Translations under genes and position numbers: made by a program
Shown here: positions 16,467-26,411 of the stretch, in pieces
Layout: the number at the start of each line of letters is the position of its first letter
How positions within the stretch are numbered: position 1 is the first letter of the stretch
Assembly: GCA_963773625.1 (NCBI GenBank)
Contig: CAVZCJ010000001.1
Span: forward strand, 372,001 to 436,000
Length of the DNA: 64,000 nucleotides
Reading direction: 5' to 3'
From: DATARH01 sp963773625
GTDB taxonomy: Bacteria > Pseudomonadota > Alphaproteobacteria > ATCC43930 > CGMCC-115725
Notes under the pieces: generated by a model
Database searches by the model: none
What the model was told of the DNA's origin: nothing
Seen by the model: only the letters and a program-made list of their open reading frames with translations

Positions 16467-17420
16467 TTAATCGATGTGCAGCACCGCCTTGCCGGTGAAG
16501 TCGCGGTCGATCAGGCGATGGGCGATGGCACCGACCTCGCTCCACCCCGCCTCGACCGCGATCTCGGGCTTGAGCCGCCCGGCCTCGATCTCCCCGGCCA
16601 ACAGCGCGAGGCCGATCGAGGCGCGCTCGACGCTCATCAGCTCGTGGAACAGGGTGAGGCCATAGAGCCGCGCCCCGCCGGTCGAGAAGAAGTCGCGGCT
16701 CTGGACGGTCGCGCTCGGTCCCTCGGAGATGCCCAGCGTCACGCAGGTGCCGTTGGGCGCCAGCATCCCCATCGCTGCCGACAGCGCCGAGCCGCCGAGC
16801 GAGTCGACGATCAGCCAATAGGGCCCCTCGCCCTTGGCCGCCGACAAGTCGGGGCCGACGACGACCCGGCCGCCGCACCAGCTCGCGACCTGCGCGCGCC
16901 GCTCCTCGCGCCGCACATGGCCCCAAACCAGCGCACCCGCCGCGCTCGCCAGCTGGCAGGCGAGATGCCCGACCCCGCCCGAGGCGCCGTCGACCAGCAC
17001 CTTGCGCCCCAACAGCATCCCGCCCTGGCGCAGCGCGTGCAGCGCGGTGAGCCCGGCCACCGGCAGGGTCGAGGCCTGCGCGTCGCTCACGGCATCGGGC
17101 AGCGCCGCCACCGCGTGGCTGCGGCAATTGACCCGCTCGGCCCAGGCGCCGTTCGGCAGGATGCCGACGACGCGCGTCCCGGCCCTGGGGCTGCTGCCAT
17201 CGGCCGCCGCGGTCTCGACCACCCCGGCGAAATCCCAGCCCGGCCGCCAGCCCGGCTCGGCCTGCTGCACCGCGCGCCGCGTCTCGCCGCGGTTCAAGGA
17301 GATCGCGGTGACCTTGACCTGAACCTCGTCGCGGTCGGGGTCGCGCAGCTCGACCGGCTTGATCGCCAGCCGCCCCGGCGCGGCATGATCGACGACAACA
17401 GCGCGGATGGTCTGCGGCAT
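16467..17420 (-). CDS. Quinone-oxidoreductase-like MDR protein
   Basis: 317 aa. It has the GroES-like N-terminal domain (VKVTAISLNRGETRR, GWDFAGVVE) and a Rossmann domain with the VLVDGASGGVGHLACQLA nucleotide-binding loop (A/G-x-G-G-V-G). No structural zinc Cys cluster is present, so it belongs to the zinc-free NADPH:quinone reductase branch. Ends DRDFTGKAVLHID, the usual C-terminus. It is 9 nt downstream of the NHL-repeat gene and probably cotranscribed with it. Confidence 0.84.
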   Translation of the reverse strand: MPQTIRAVVVDHAAPGRLAIKPVELRDPDRDEVQVKVTAISLNRGETRRAVQQAEPGWRPGWDFAGVVETAAADGSSPRAGTRVVGILPNGAWAERVNCRSHAVAALPDAVSDAQASTLPVAGLTALHALRQGGMLLGRKVLVDGASGGVGHLACQLASAAGALVWGHVRREERRAQVASWCGGRVVVGPDLSAAKGEGPYWLIVDSLGGSALSAAMGMLAPNGTCVTLGISEGPSATVQSRDFFSTGGARLYGLTLFHELMSVERASIGLALLAGEIEAGRLKPEIAVEAGWSEVGAIAHRLIDRDFTGKAVLHID

Positions 17421-17429
17421 AACGTGCTC

Positions 17430-18339
17430 CTACACCCGCTCGTACTTGACGATACGGCGGATGCGGCCCCATTCGCCCGGCTGCACGGCGTAGATGCTGC
17501 GCTCGGAATCGCACCAGATGCCGTGGGTCGATTTGTGGATTTCGTTGCCCCAGCGCGCCAGCCGCTCGCCGTCGAGGGTCAGGATGCTGATCATCCCGGC
17601 ATTGTGCTCGGGCACGTAGACGATGTCGTCGGCGTCGACATAGAAGAACGCGACCCCGATCAGCTCGACCGGCCAGATTTCCAAGAGCTTGCCGTCCTGG
17701 TCGAAGACCTGGACCCGGTCGTTTTCGCGGTCGGCGACGAGGAGCCGGCCGCGCCGGTCGATCCACAACCCATGCGGCAGGTTGAACTGGCCCGGGCCGT
17801 TGCCCGGCTCACCCCAGGATTTGATCAGCTTCAGCTCGCGCGAGAATTTATGAACGCGCGCGTTGCCGTACCCGTCCGACATGAAATACGACCCGTCCGG
17901 CGCTTGGATGATGTCGGTCGGCAGGTTGAACGGGCCGCCGCCATGGGTAACCTTTTTCCACGCGGTCGAAGCTGTAATCGTCGTTCGGCACACCGGTGTC
18001 GGAGCGCGCGTCGCGCTCGCCGATCGTCTGCAAGAGCTTGCCGTCGGTGGTGAATTTGAAGAACTGCCCGTAATGCTCGTCGGTGAGCCAGACATTGTCG
18101 TCCTTGTCGATGCGGATCGCGTGCGGGAACTGGAACAGCCCGGCGCCCCACGAGCCGACGAACTTGCCGTCGCGATCGAAAATGACGACCGGGTGGTCCT
18201 TGTTGCGGTTGAAGCAGAACACGCGGTCCTGCGAGTCGGCCGCCACGGCGCAGGCGCGCACCTCGACGCTCCCGGGCGCCTTCTGCCAGTCCCAGTTAAC
18301 CCGATACCGGTATTTACCGCTGCCGACGATCTCAGCCAT
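17430..18339 (-). CDS. NHL-repeat six-bladed beta-propeller protein, one frame break
   Basis: About 302 aa once one A in the AAAAA run near 17956 is removed (…FDRVEK joins VTHGGGPFNLP). Repeated blades read W-G-x-G-x-F-x-x-P-H (twice: WGAGLFQFPHAI, then WGEPGNGPGQFNLPHGL) with D-R-x-N-D-R-V-Q-V-F. The layout resembles peptidyl-alpha-hydroxyglycine alpha-amidating-lyase-like and SMP-30-like propellers used as lactonases or lyases. No signal peptide, so probably cytoplasmic. The substrate is unknown. Confidence 0.75.
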
Positions 18340-18492
18340 GACGCGCCTCTTCCCTTTGATGCCGCTTGTTGCCGGCCACTATAGCAGCGTCGGCGCGATC
18401 CGCGTCCCGCTTCGATGGCGGGCGAAGCGATTGCCCGCGCGGCCCGCTTCGCCGGTGCTACAGTCGCACCGCCACCCGAGCGAGGACAGCCC

Positions 18493-18882
18493 ATGCCCGA
18501 CGGTCGTTCGCCGCAATCCGACGTAGCCATCCTGGAACAATTGAACCGCGACTACATCGCCTCGGTGCAGAACTCGGATGTGCGCCGTTTCGATGAGATT
18601 CTCGCGGCCGAGTTCTATTGCTCGAACCCCGACGGCACACTGGTCGATCGCGCCGCGTTCCTCGCGCAGACGGCGCGGCCGGTGACGATCCGCAGTCTCG
18701 AGGCGCGCGACGTCGTCATCCGCCTGTTCGGTCCTCCCGGCCAGGAAAATGTCGCCATCATCCATGCCCGTACGACCTACAAGGCCGCGGACGGTGACGC
18801 CAAGTCGGGCCGCTATACCGATGTGTGGGCGCGGCAGGACGGGCGTTGGCTCGCGGTCTCGGCGCATGTGACCCGCGGATAG
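18493..18882 (+). CDS. SnoaL-like/NTF2-fold protein
   Basis: 129 aa. The NTF2-like cone fold is suggested by the opening helix ILEQLNRDYIASVQNSDV, FDEILAAEFYCSNPDGTLVDRAAFLAQ and the final strands GRYTDVWARQDGRWLAVSAHVT. Members are small enzymes (SnoaL-type cyclases, isomerases) or orphan domains of DUF4440 type. The ATG at 18493 follows GAGGACAG; the frame is open 26 codons further upstream. Confidence 0.72.
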   Translation: MPDGRSPQSDVAILEQLNRDYIASVQNSDVRRFDEILAAEFYCSNPDGTLVDRAAFLAQTARPVTIRSLEARDVVIRLFGPPGQENVAIIHARTTYKAADGDAKSGRYTDVWARQDGRWLAVSAHVTRG

Positions 18883-18949
18883 CCCTGGGTCTCTCGTCCG
18901 GCGAACTCTTCCGGCCGGAGCTTCCCTTGGTTTCGGGCGGCCTGTAGAA

Positions 18950-20089
18950 TTGCCGCCGTTATCGAGAGACCCGGTCCTGACGTCGAACGATCCCGATACG
19001 CCGCCCCAAGCCGCGGCTGACCCAACTCCCGCGCCGACCCATGAGGCGGCCGGCGGCGATGCCGCGTCTGCGCCCGGCGCGGGGCCGACGGAGGGGGGCG
19101 AACATCAGCCGCATCGCCGTCGCCGGCGGCGCCGTCGCGGGCCACGCCCGGCCGCCATTGCCGAGGGCGGTGCGGCACCGCTAGGCAAAACTTCCTCCGA
19201 AATTGGCTCTGGCGTCGCGATCGAGACCGCAGACCGACCGCCGCCCGGACCTAACACGCTGCGCCTGCGGAATCGTCGTCGCCGGCGACGCCGCCCGCCT
19301 GCAGTGGTCGCCGCGATTTCCGGAACAGAAGCCCCGTCGGCGCTCGGCTCGGAAGCCGCTCCGGGTGCGGCGACCGAAAGCGAAGACGCTGCACCTGCAG
19401 GCGAGCCCGCTGCCCCGCGCCCGCCGCGGCTCGGCCCCGATGGCGAGCCGCTGCCGCCCCGGCCGAGGCGACGCCGTCGTCGTCGCCCGCCACAATTGGG
19501 CGGCGCTGGCGAAAACACCGCCGCTGCGGCTGACGGCCAGCCTCAGGCCCGGCCCGTCGGCAACCGTCCGCGCCGAGGCCGGCGGCCAGGTCCGCCCGGC
19601 GACCGTGGACCACGTCCCGAGGGACAAGGCCAGCGGGGTCCGCGCCACGAGGGCCAAAGGTCCGAAGGTCAGCGCGAGCGCGGTCCGCGCCGCGAGGGCG
19701 GGCCGAGCCGCGGCGACCGGCGCGACGGCAGAGGGCGCGGCCCTGGCGGCGGACGAGGCGGCCCGGGTCGGGGACGCGACGATCGTCCGAGGCGCGAGGA
19801 GCGCAAACTCTATTCGTTCGATTCGGTTGTCGACCGCGGCTTCGAGGATGTCGAGGAGGAAGGCACCGAGACCCGCCGCGTCCACTGGACCATCGTCAAA
19901 CGCACCACCGCCGATCAGGTCACCCGCAAGCCGGTATCGCAGAATTACGTGCTGCAGCGCGAGGGCGCCGACAGCGAATTTCCGACCTTGGGCGCCGCGC
20001 GCGACGCGGTGAACAAGAAGATCGTCCATCCGGAAAAGCTGACCATGTCGAGAGCCGAGCACCTCGCGGCGAAGAACAATAGCCGGTGA
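18950..20089 (+). CDS. Arg/Pro/Gly-rich low-complexity protein with a folded C-terminal domain, upstream of cysD
   Basis: About 379 aa. Residues 1-275 are disordered: three or more poly-Arg runs of 7-8 Arg (near residues 56, 108 and 170), Ala/Pro-rich spacers, then an RGG-like zone (GRGRGPGGGRGGPGRGRDD). The last about 95 residues (from KLYSFDSVV) are normal sequence with VHWTIVKRTT and YVLQREGADSEFPTLGAARD. Its TGA overlaps the GTG of cysD, implying translational coupling to sulfate assimilation. The composition suggests nucleic-acid binding or condensate formation; no family recognised. The start is uncertain (TTG at 18950). Confidence 0.65.
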   Translation: MPPLSRDPVLTSNDPDTPPQAAADPTPAPTHEAAGGDAASAPGAGPTEGGEHQPHRRRRRRRRGPRPAAIAEGGAAPLGKTSSEIGSGVAIETADRPPPGPNTLRLRNRRRRRRRPPAVVAAISGTEAPSALGSEAAPGAATESEDAAPAGEPAAPRPPRLGPDGEPLPPRPRRRRRRRPPQLGGAGENTAAAADGQPQARPVGNRPRRGRRPGPPGDRGPRPEGQGQRGPRHEGQRSEGQRERGPRREGGPSRGDRRDGRGRGPGGGRGGPGRGRDDRPRREERKLYSFDSVVDRGFEDVEEEGTETRRVHWTIVKRTTADQVTRKPVSQNYVLQREGADSEFPTLGAARDAVNKKIVHPEKLTMSRAEHLAAKNNSR

Positions 20090-21005
20090 GCGAGGTCGCG
20101 GCGCGCTCCACCCACCTGAAGCGGCTTGAGGCCGAAGCGATCGGGATCCTGCGCGAGGTCGCGGCCGAGTTCCGCAACCCGGTGCTGCTGTATTCGATCG
20201 GCAAGGATTCGAGCGTCCTACTACACCTGGCGCTGAAGGCGTTCTATCCGGCGAAACCGCCCTTCCCCGTGCTCCATGTCGATACGACCTGGAAATTCCG
20301 CGAGATGATCGCCTTCCGCGACGCCATCGCCGCGAAGCTCGGCATCGAGCTCATCGTCCACACCAACGAGGAGGGGTTGGAGCGCGGCATCGATCCCGTC
20401 GCCTCGGGCTCGGCGCTGCATACCCAGGTGATGAAGACCGAGGCGTTGAAACAGGCGCTCGACAAGTTCCAGTTCGACGCGGCGATCGGCGGCGCCCGCC
20501 GCGACGAGGAGAAGAGCCGCGCCAAGGAGCGCATCTTCTCGTTCCGCGGCGCAGGGCCACGCCTGGGACCCGCGCCACCAGCGTCCCGAGCTGTGGCACG
20601 TCTTCAACACGCGGCTGCGGCCCGGGCGAGTCGATGCGGGTCTTCCCGCTGTCGAACTGGACCGAGCTCGACGTCTGGCATTACATCGCCGCCGAGCGCA
20701 TCGAGGTCGTGCCGCTTTATTTCGCCAAGAAGCGGCCGGTGGTGAAGCGCGGCGGCGTGTGGATCATGGTCGATGACGACCGCCTGCCGCTCGACCCCGG
20801 CGAGACGCCCGAAGCAGCGGCTGCGTGCGCTTCCGCACCCTCGGCTGCTACCCGCTGACCGGGGCGATCGAGTTCGAAGGCCGCCACGGTCGAGGACATC
20901 GTCGCCGAGCTGCGGCAGGCGCGGCACTCCGAGCGCCAGGGGCGGCTCATCGACAGCGACGCCGACGCCTCGATGGAGAAGAAAAAGCGCGAGGGCTATT
21001 TCTGA
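20086..21005 (+). CDS. cysD: Sulfate adenylyltransferase subunit 2, several frame breaks
   Basis: CysD makes adenosine 5'-phosphosulfate from ATP and sulfate together with CysN. It is a PAPS-reductase-fold PP-loop enzyme: LLYSIGKDSSVLLHLA holds the SGGKDS-like PP-loop, followed by HVDTTWKFREM, GGARRDEEKSRAKERIFSFR, and later VFPLSNWTELDVW and RTLGCYPLTGA. It ends EKKKREGYF. Breaks near 20553 (extra G), 20626 (extra G), 20805 (unclear) and 20876 (extra T) scatter the protein over frames; correcting them gives about 304 aa, normal length. GTG start overlaps the upstream stop. It is followed by cysNC. Confidence 0.9.
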
Positions 21006-21018
21006 TGGCCAAGGATTG

Positions 21019-22893
21019 ATGGACGGCGCCCCGCTCCCCGCTCCCGGCGGCAAGACGCTGCTGCGGTTCCTCACCTGCGGTTCGGTCGATGACGGCAAAT
21101 CGACCTTGATCGGCCGCCTGCTCTACGACAGCGAGGCGATCCTCGCCGACCAGCTCGAGACGCTGCAGCGCGAGTTCGAAGAAATTCGGCACCACCGGCG
21201 ACGATATCGACCTGGCGCTGTTGCTCGACGGCCTCGAGGACGAACGCCAGCAGGGCATCACCATCGATGTCGCCTACCGTCTGTTCCAGACCAAGCGGCG
21301 CGGCTTCATCGTCGCCGACACGCCGGGCCACGAGCAGTACACGCGCAACATGGCGACCGGCGCCTCGACCGCCGATCTGGCGCTGCTGCTCGTCGATGCG
21401 AGAAAGGGCGTCGTCGTCCAGACCCGCCGCCATTCGCTGATCTGCTCGCTGCTCGGCATCCGCCACGTCGTGCTCGCGGTCAACAAGCTCGACCTCGTCG
21501 ATTTCGACTTCGCGACCTTCGACGCCATCGTCAGGGAGTATCGGCGAATTCGCCGCCGATCTCGGCTTCTCGTCGCTGCAGGCGATCCCGATCTCAGCCC
21601 GCTTCGGCGACAATGTCGCCAGCCGCTCGCCGCGCATGCCCTGGTACGACGGGCCGGCGCTGATCGACTACCTCGAAACCGTCGAGGTCGGCGACCGCGA
21701 GGACGCGGACCGGCTTCCGCTTCCCGGTGCAGTGGGTGAGCCGGCCCGACCTCGATTTCCGCGGCGTCGCCGGCACTGTCGCTGCCGGCACGGTGGCACC
21801 CGGCGACGCGATTGTTGTCACCGGCTCGGGCGTGCAGTCGCGGGTCAAGGAGATCGTCACCTATGACGGTCCCCTGCCGCGCGCCAGCGCCGGCGACGCT
21901 GTCACCCTCACCTTCACGCAAGAAATCGACGTCACCCGCGGCGACCTCCTGGCGAGCCCGCGGTCGCGGCCCGACTTCGCCGACCAGTTCGCCGCCCATG
22001 TCATCTGGATGCGGGACGAGCCGCTGGTGCCCGGCCGCTCCTATTGGCTGAAGCTCGGCGCCCGCACCGTCCCGGCGACGGTGACCGCGCTCAAGCACCG
22101 CATCGACGTCAACAACGGCGCCCATGTCGCCGCGCGCACGCTCGCGCTCAACGAGATCGGCTTCTGCAATCTTTCGACCGCGCAGCCGATCGCCTTCGAC
22201 CCCTACGCGAAGAACCGCGAGACCGGCGGCTTCATCCTGATCGACCGGCTCACCAACGAGACCGCCGGCGCCGGGATGATCGCGTTCGCGCTGCGCCGCG
22301 CCAGCAATATCCACCGCCAGGCCGAGACCATCGGCGCCGACACCCGCGCCGCGCTGAAGGGCCAGCACGCCGCGGTGGTGTGGTTCACCGGGCTTTCGGG
22401 CGCCGGCAAGTCGACCATCGCCAACCGGGTCGAGCAGAAGCTCGTCGGTCTCGGCGGCCACACGATGCTGCTCGACGGCGACAATGTCCGCCACGGGCTC
22501 AACCGCGACCTCGGCTTCACCGACGCCGACCGGGTCGAGAACATCCGCCGCCTCGGCGAGGTCGCCAAGCTGATGGCCGACGCCGGGCTCATCGTCATCT
22601 GCGCCTTCATTTCGCCGTTCCGCGCCGACCGCCAGATGGCGCGCGAGATCGCCAGCCCACATAATTTCGTCGAGGTCTTTATCGACACGCCGCTCGAGGA
22701 ATGCATCCGCCGCGACCCGAAAGGCCTCTACGCCAAGGCCCAGGCGGGCGAGATCCCCAATTTCACCGGCCTCGACTCACCCTACGAGGCGCCCGAGAAC
22801 CCCGAAGTGACGCTGACCACGGTCGGCCAGGACGCCGACGCCCTCGCCGACTTGCTGATAGAGACGCTGCGCGAGCGCGAAATTATCGGCTGA
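21019..22893 (+). CDS. cysNC: Sulfate adenylyltransferase subunit 1 / APS kinase fusion, several frame breaks
   Basis: The N-terminal two thirds are CysN, a GTPase driving APS synthesis (CGSVDDGKSTLIGRLLYD P-loop, DTPGHEQYTRNMATGAS, NKLDLVDF). The C-terminal third, from about 22375, is APS kinase CysC (FTGLSGAGKSTIAN P-loop, LLDGDNVRHGLNRDLGF, ISPFRADR), which phosphorylates APS to PAPS. Breaks near 21190 (extra A), 21545 (extra C) and 21712 (extra C) are single-base insertions. The fusion is common in proteobacteria. The ATG at 21019 is the best available; an earlier ATG at 21005 is stopped at once. Confidence 0.9.
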
Positions 22894-22915
22894 TCCCTGA
22901 CCGGGAGGAGCACGG

Positions 22916-24311
22916 ATGGACATTGCCTTCCTCACCATCGCCGAACTCAGCCAGGCCTACGCTCAGCACGAGCTGTCGCCAGTCGAGGTAACGCGCACGC
23001 TGCTCGACCGCATTGCCCGGCACGACGGCAAGCTCGACAGCTTCATCCGCGTCACCGAAGACGTAGCGCTGGCCGAGGCCAAGGTGGCCGAGGCCGAGCT
23101 GATGGCCGGGAACCGGCGCGGGCCGATGCATGGCATTCCCTACGGGCTCAAGGACATCGTCGAGACCGCCGGCATCCCAACCACCGGGCACTCCAAGCTT
23201 CGCCAACACCACGTCCCAAAAGCCGACGCCGAAGTCGTCCGCCGCCTCAAAGCCGGCGGCGGCATCCTCATGGGCAAGCTCGCCACCTGGGAGTTCGCCA
23301 ATGGCGGCCCGAGCTTCGACCTGCCCTGGCCGCCCGCGCGCAACCCGTGGGATCGCGAGCGCCTGCCCGGCGGCTCGTCGAGCGGCCCCGGCGCGGCGCT
23401 CGCGGCCGGGTTCGTGCCGGCGGCGATCGGCACCGATACCGGCGGCTCGATCCGCGGCCCCGCTGCGGTTTGCGGCATCGCCGGCCTCAAGCCGACCTAT
23501 GGCCGGGTCAGCCGCCGCGGCGTCTTCCCCAACACCTTCACCATGGACCATATCGGCCCGATGACCCGCAGCGCCGAGGACATCGCGCTGATGCTCCAGG
23601 TCATCGCCGGGTACGACCCCGCCGACCCTGGCAGCGAGGATTGCCCGGTGCCGGATTACGCCGCCGCGCTCGGCCAGGGCGTCAAGGGACTGCGCCTCGG
23701 TCTCGTCGAGGGCTGGCACGACGCGCCCGGCGCCCACCCCGATCTCGGCCCGGCGATCGCCGAAACCGTCGCGGTGCTGCGATCGCTCGGCGCCACCGTC
23801 GAGCCGGTCAAACTGTCGAGCCTGCGCGACTATACCGACTGCAAAACAACGATCTCGATCGCCGAGCTCTACACCATCCACGAGCAGGATCTGCGCACAA
23901 GGCCGCAGGATTTCGGCCGCATCCTGCGCAACCGCGTCCTTCCCGGCGCCCTCATTCGCGCCGAGGACTACCAGGCCGCGTTGCGCTGGCGCACCGCGCT
24001 GACCCGCGAGCAGCACGCCGCCTTCAGGCAATTCGACGCCCTCATCACCGCCGGTGCGCTGCAACATCGCCGACCCGGCCGTGCCCGATAATCCCGACCG
24101 CCTAGTGACCGCGCCCAGCATCACCATGCCATTCAGCGTCAGCGGCGTCCCGGCGCTCGCCATCCCCTGCGGCTTCAGCCGGGCCGAGGGCATGCCACTC
24201 TCGCTGCAGATCGCCGCCGCGCCGTTCCAGGAAACGACGGTGCTGCGCCTCGCCCACGCCTACCAGCAGGCGACCGACTGGCACCGCCGCCATCCGCAGC
24301 TCGGGGAGTAG
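22916..24311 (+). CDS. Amidase-signature family amidase, one frame break
   Basis: About 464 aa. The Ser-cisSer-Lys triad is visible: Lys in IPYGLKDIVET, cis-Ser in LPGGSSSGPGAALAAG, nucleophilic Ser in IGTDTGGSIRGPAA. Removing one G near 24057 rejoins the C-terminus (CNIADPAVPDNP... FQETTVLRLAHAYQ). Family members hydrolyse amides ranging from Glu-tRNA to carbamates and biuret-type compounds. SD GGGAGG. The small protein directly downstream recalls the GatC-like partners of AtzE/AtzG-type amidases, so a small-molecule amidase is more likely than GatA. Confidence 0.85.
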
Positions 24312-24315
24312 ACCG

Positions 24316-24537
24316 ATGCGCAACGATCTGACCCACCTGCCGCCCGCGACCCCGAACGAGATCCGCGCCATGGTCGCCCGTGCCGGGATCACCCTCTGCG
24401 AAGAGCACATGCAGCAATTCATCGCCACCTGGCCGCAATTCGAGGCGATGGTGCGGCGCATTCCGCGCGGCCTCGGCTACGCCGACGAGCCGGCCCACAC
24501 CTTCCGCCCCACCCGGCTCACGGGTGAAGCGAAGTAA
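24316..24537 (+). CDS. Small amidase-linked protein (possible AtzG/DUF4089-like)
   Basis: 73 aa, helical N-terminus (NEIRAMVARAGITLCEEHMQQFI) and a Pro/Arg-rich tail ending YADEPAHTFRP. It starts 4 nt after the amidase stop. Size, position and the tail mentioning E-P-A resemble GatC-fold partners of amidases, but similarity is weak by eye. It could equally be an unrelated small protein. Confidence 0.5.
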   Translation: MRNDLTHLPPATPNEIRAMVARAGITLCEEHMQQFIATWPQFEAMVRRIPRGLGYADEPAHTFRPTRLTGEAK

Positions 24538-24548
24538 CGGAGAAACCA

Positions 24549-24947
24549 ATGTTCAAGCGCATCGACCATATCGAAATCGTCACCGACAAACTCGACGAGA
24601 CCGTCGCGTTCTACACCGGCGTGCTCGGCTTTACCGTCGGCGCGCGCGACCGGATCGCACGGCCGGACGGCACGGCGCTCAACCTCGCCTATCTCGGTCT
24701 CGGCGGCACCACCGTCGAGCTGATGAACTGGGAGGGCGTGCCGGTCGGTCCCAAAGCCGATCCCGAGAAGGAGCATCTCGGCTATCGGATGATGGCGGTC
24801 GAGGTCGACGACATGAAAGAGGCGCTCGCCTACCTCAAGACCAAGGGCATCGAGGCGGTCTGGGGCCCGATGTTCCGCGACACCTACGCCCGCGCCGAGA
24901 TCGAGGACCCCAACGGCTACCGCATCGAGCTGCGCCACTGGTTGTAG
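24549..24947 (+). CDS. VOC/glyoxalase-family protein
   Basis: 132 aa with two beta-alpha-beta-beta-beta units: KRIDHIEIVTDKLDETVAFYTGVLGF opens the first with the metal-ligand His, VELMNWEG gives the Glu, LGYRMMAVEVDDM starts the second and IEDPNGYRIELRHW closes with the final Glu. This is a mononuclear metal-site vicinal-oxygen-chelate protein, such as a lactoylglutathione-lyase-like isomerase or dioxygenase. It is the third gene in a plus-strand run with the amidase. Confidence 0.85.
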   Translation: MFKRIDHIEIVTDKLDETVAFYTGVLGFTVGARDRIARPDGTALNLAYLGLGGTTVELMNWEGVPVGPKADPEKEHLGYRMMAVEVDDMKEALAYLKTKGIEAVWGPMFRDTYARAEIEDPNGYRIELRHWL

Positions 24948-24985
24948 CCGCCGCCTTTGGCGCGCCCCGTGCATGCCCGGGACGC

Positions 24986-26411
24986 ATGGGCGATTTCGTT
25001 CTCGATTCCTACGACCCCGGCGGTTTCTATTGCGAGATGCTGCGCTGTCCGGCGACGGCGGAAATCCACGACCGGCTGGCGCGGATGCCGATCGACGAGT
25101 TCGCCCGCCGCGCTCACGGCGCCGAGCAGGCGCTCTATAATCTCGGCATCACCTTCACCGTCTACACCGACAGCCAGGCGATCGACCGCATCCTGCCGTT
25201 CGACGCGATCCCGCGCGTGTTGCCGGCCGAGGAATGGGAGCGGATCGAGCGCGGCGTGATCCAGCGCGTGACCGCCTTGAACCTGCTGCTCGACGATCTC
25301 TACCACGAGCAGAAGATCCTCAAGGACGGCGTGGTCCCGGCTGATCTCATCCTCGGCAACGCGAATTGGCGGCCGTCAGATGCGCGGCGTCAAAATCCCG
25401 CACAAGGCCTATGTCAACATCTGCGGCACCGACATCATCCGCGACGACAAGGGCGTCTTTCGCGTGCTCGAGGACAATGCTCGCACCCCCTCCGGAGTCA
25501 GCTACGTCATCGAGAACCGGCACACGATGCTGCGTTCGTTCCCCGACCTCGCCGACGATATCGGCCTGCGCTCGGTCGAGGATTACGGCATCCGCCTCGT
25601 CGGCGCGATGCGCGAGATCGCGCCGCCCGCCCGCGACAATCCGGTGATCGTGCTGCTCTCGCCCGGCACCTACAACTCGGCCTATTTCGAGCACGTCTTC
25701 CTCGCCCGCGAGATGGGGGTGCCGCTGGTCGAGGGCCGCGATCTCTTTGTCGACAACGACCGCGTTTACATGCGCACCACCGCCGGCCGCGCGCGGGTCG
25801 ATGTCATCTATCGCCGGATCAACGACGATTTCCTCGACCCCGAGGCGTTCCGCCCCGAGAGCACGCTCGGCGTCAAGGGGCTGATGCGTGCCTATTTCGC
25901 GGGCAATGTGGCGCTCGCCAACGCCATCGGCACCGGTGTCGCCGACGACAAGGCGGTTTATGCCTATATGCCGCGCATCATCCGCTATTACCTCGCCGAG
26001 GACGCGATCATCGACAATGTCGAGACCAATATCTGCCGCGAGAAGGCGGCGCTCGCCTATACGCTCGACAATCTCGACCGGCTGGTGGTGAAGCCGGTGG
26101 GGGAAGCGGGCGGCTACGGCATCACTATCGGCCCCAGGGCAAGCCGCGCCGAGCTCGACGAGTGCCGCGCCAAGCTGATCGACGACCCGGCCAACTACAT
26201 CTCGCAGCCCTGCATCAACCTGTCGGTGTCGCCGACCCTGATCGACGGCCGGGTCGAGCCGCGCCACGTCGATCTGCGGCCCTTCGCCATCACCGGCGAG
26301 AGCACCTGGGTCTTGCCGGGCGGGCTCACCCGCGTCGCGCTGCGCCGCGGCTCGCTCGTCGTCAACTCCTCGCAGGGAGGCGGGTCGAAAGACACGTGGG
26401 TGCTTGAGTAG
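24986..26411 (+). CDS. Circularly permuted ATP-grasp (type 2) protein, one frame break
   Basis: About 474 aa after correcting one base near 25376. Features: YDPGGFYCEML near the start, RVLPAEEW, PHKAYVNICGTDIIRD, FRVLEDNARTPSGVSYVIENR, and the ATP-binding KPVGEAGGYGITIGP. The family (DUF404/DUF407) is predicted to form peptide or amide bonds, and is typically encoded with an alpha-E protein and a transglutaminase-like protease. That trio is exactly the arrangement here, with overlapping stop/start to the next gene. Confidence 0.85.

Noticed and set aside
16257..18053. Long plus-strand open frame opposite the MDR and NHL genes
   Set aside because: Antisense to two recognisable proteins; His/Arg/Pro-rich translation typical of GC-rich shadow frames.
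20086..21005. Programmed frameshifting in cysD/cysNC
   Set aside because: There are several shifts per gene, none at a slippery heptamer with a following structure, and the same insertion type occurs in many unrelated genes.
22916..24537. GatA/GatC of the tRNA amidotransferase
   Set aside because: No gatB nearby, and the amidase belongs by context to a catabolic-type pair; the small protein is only loosely GatC-like.
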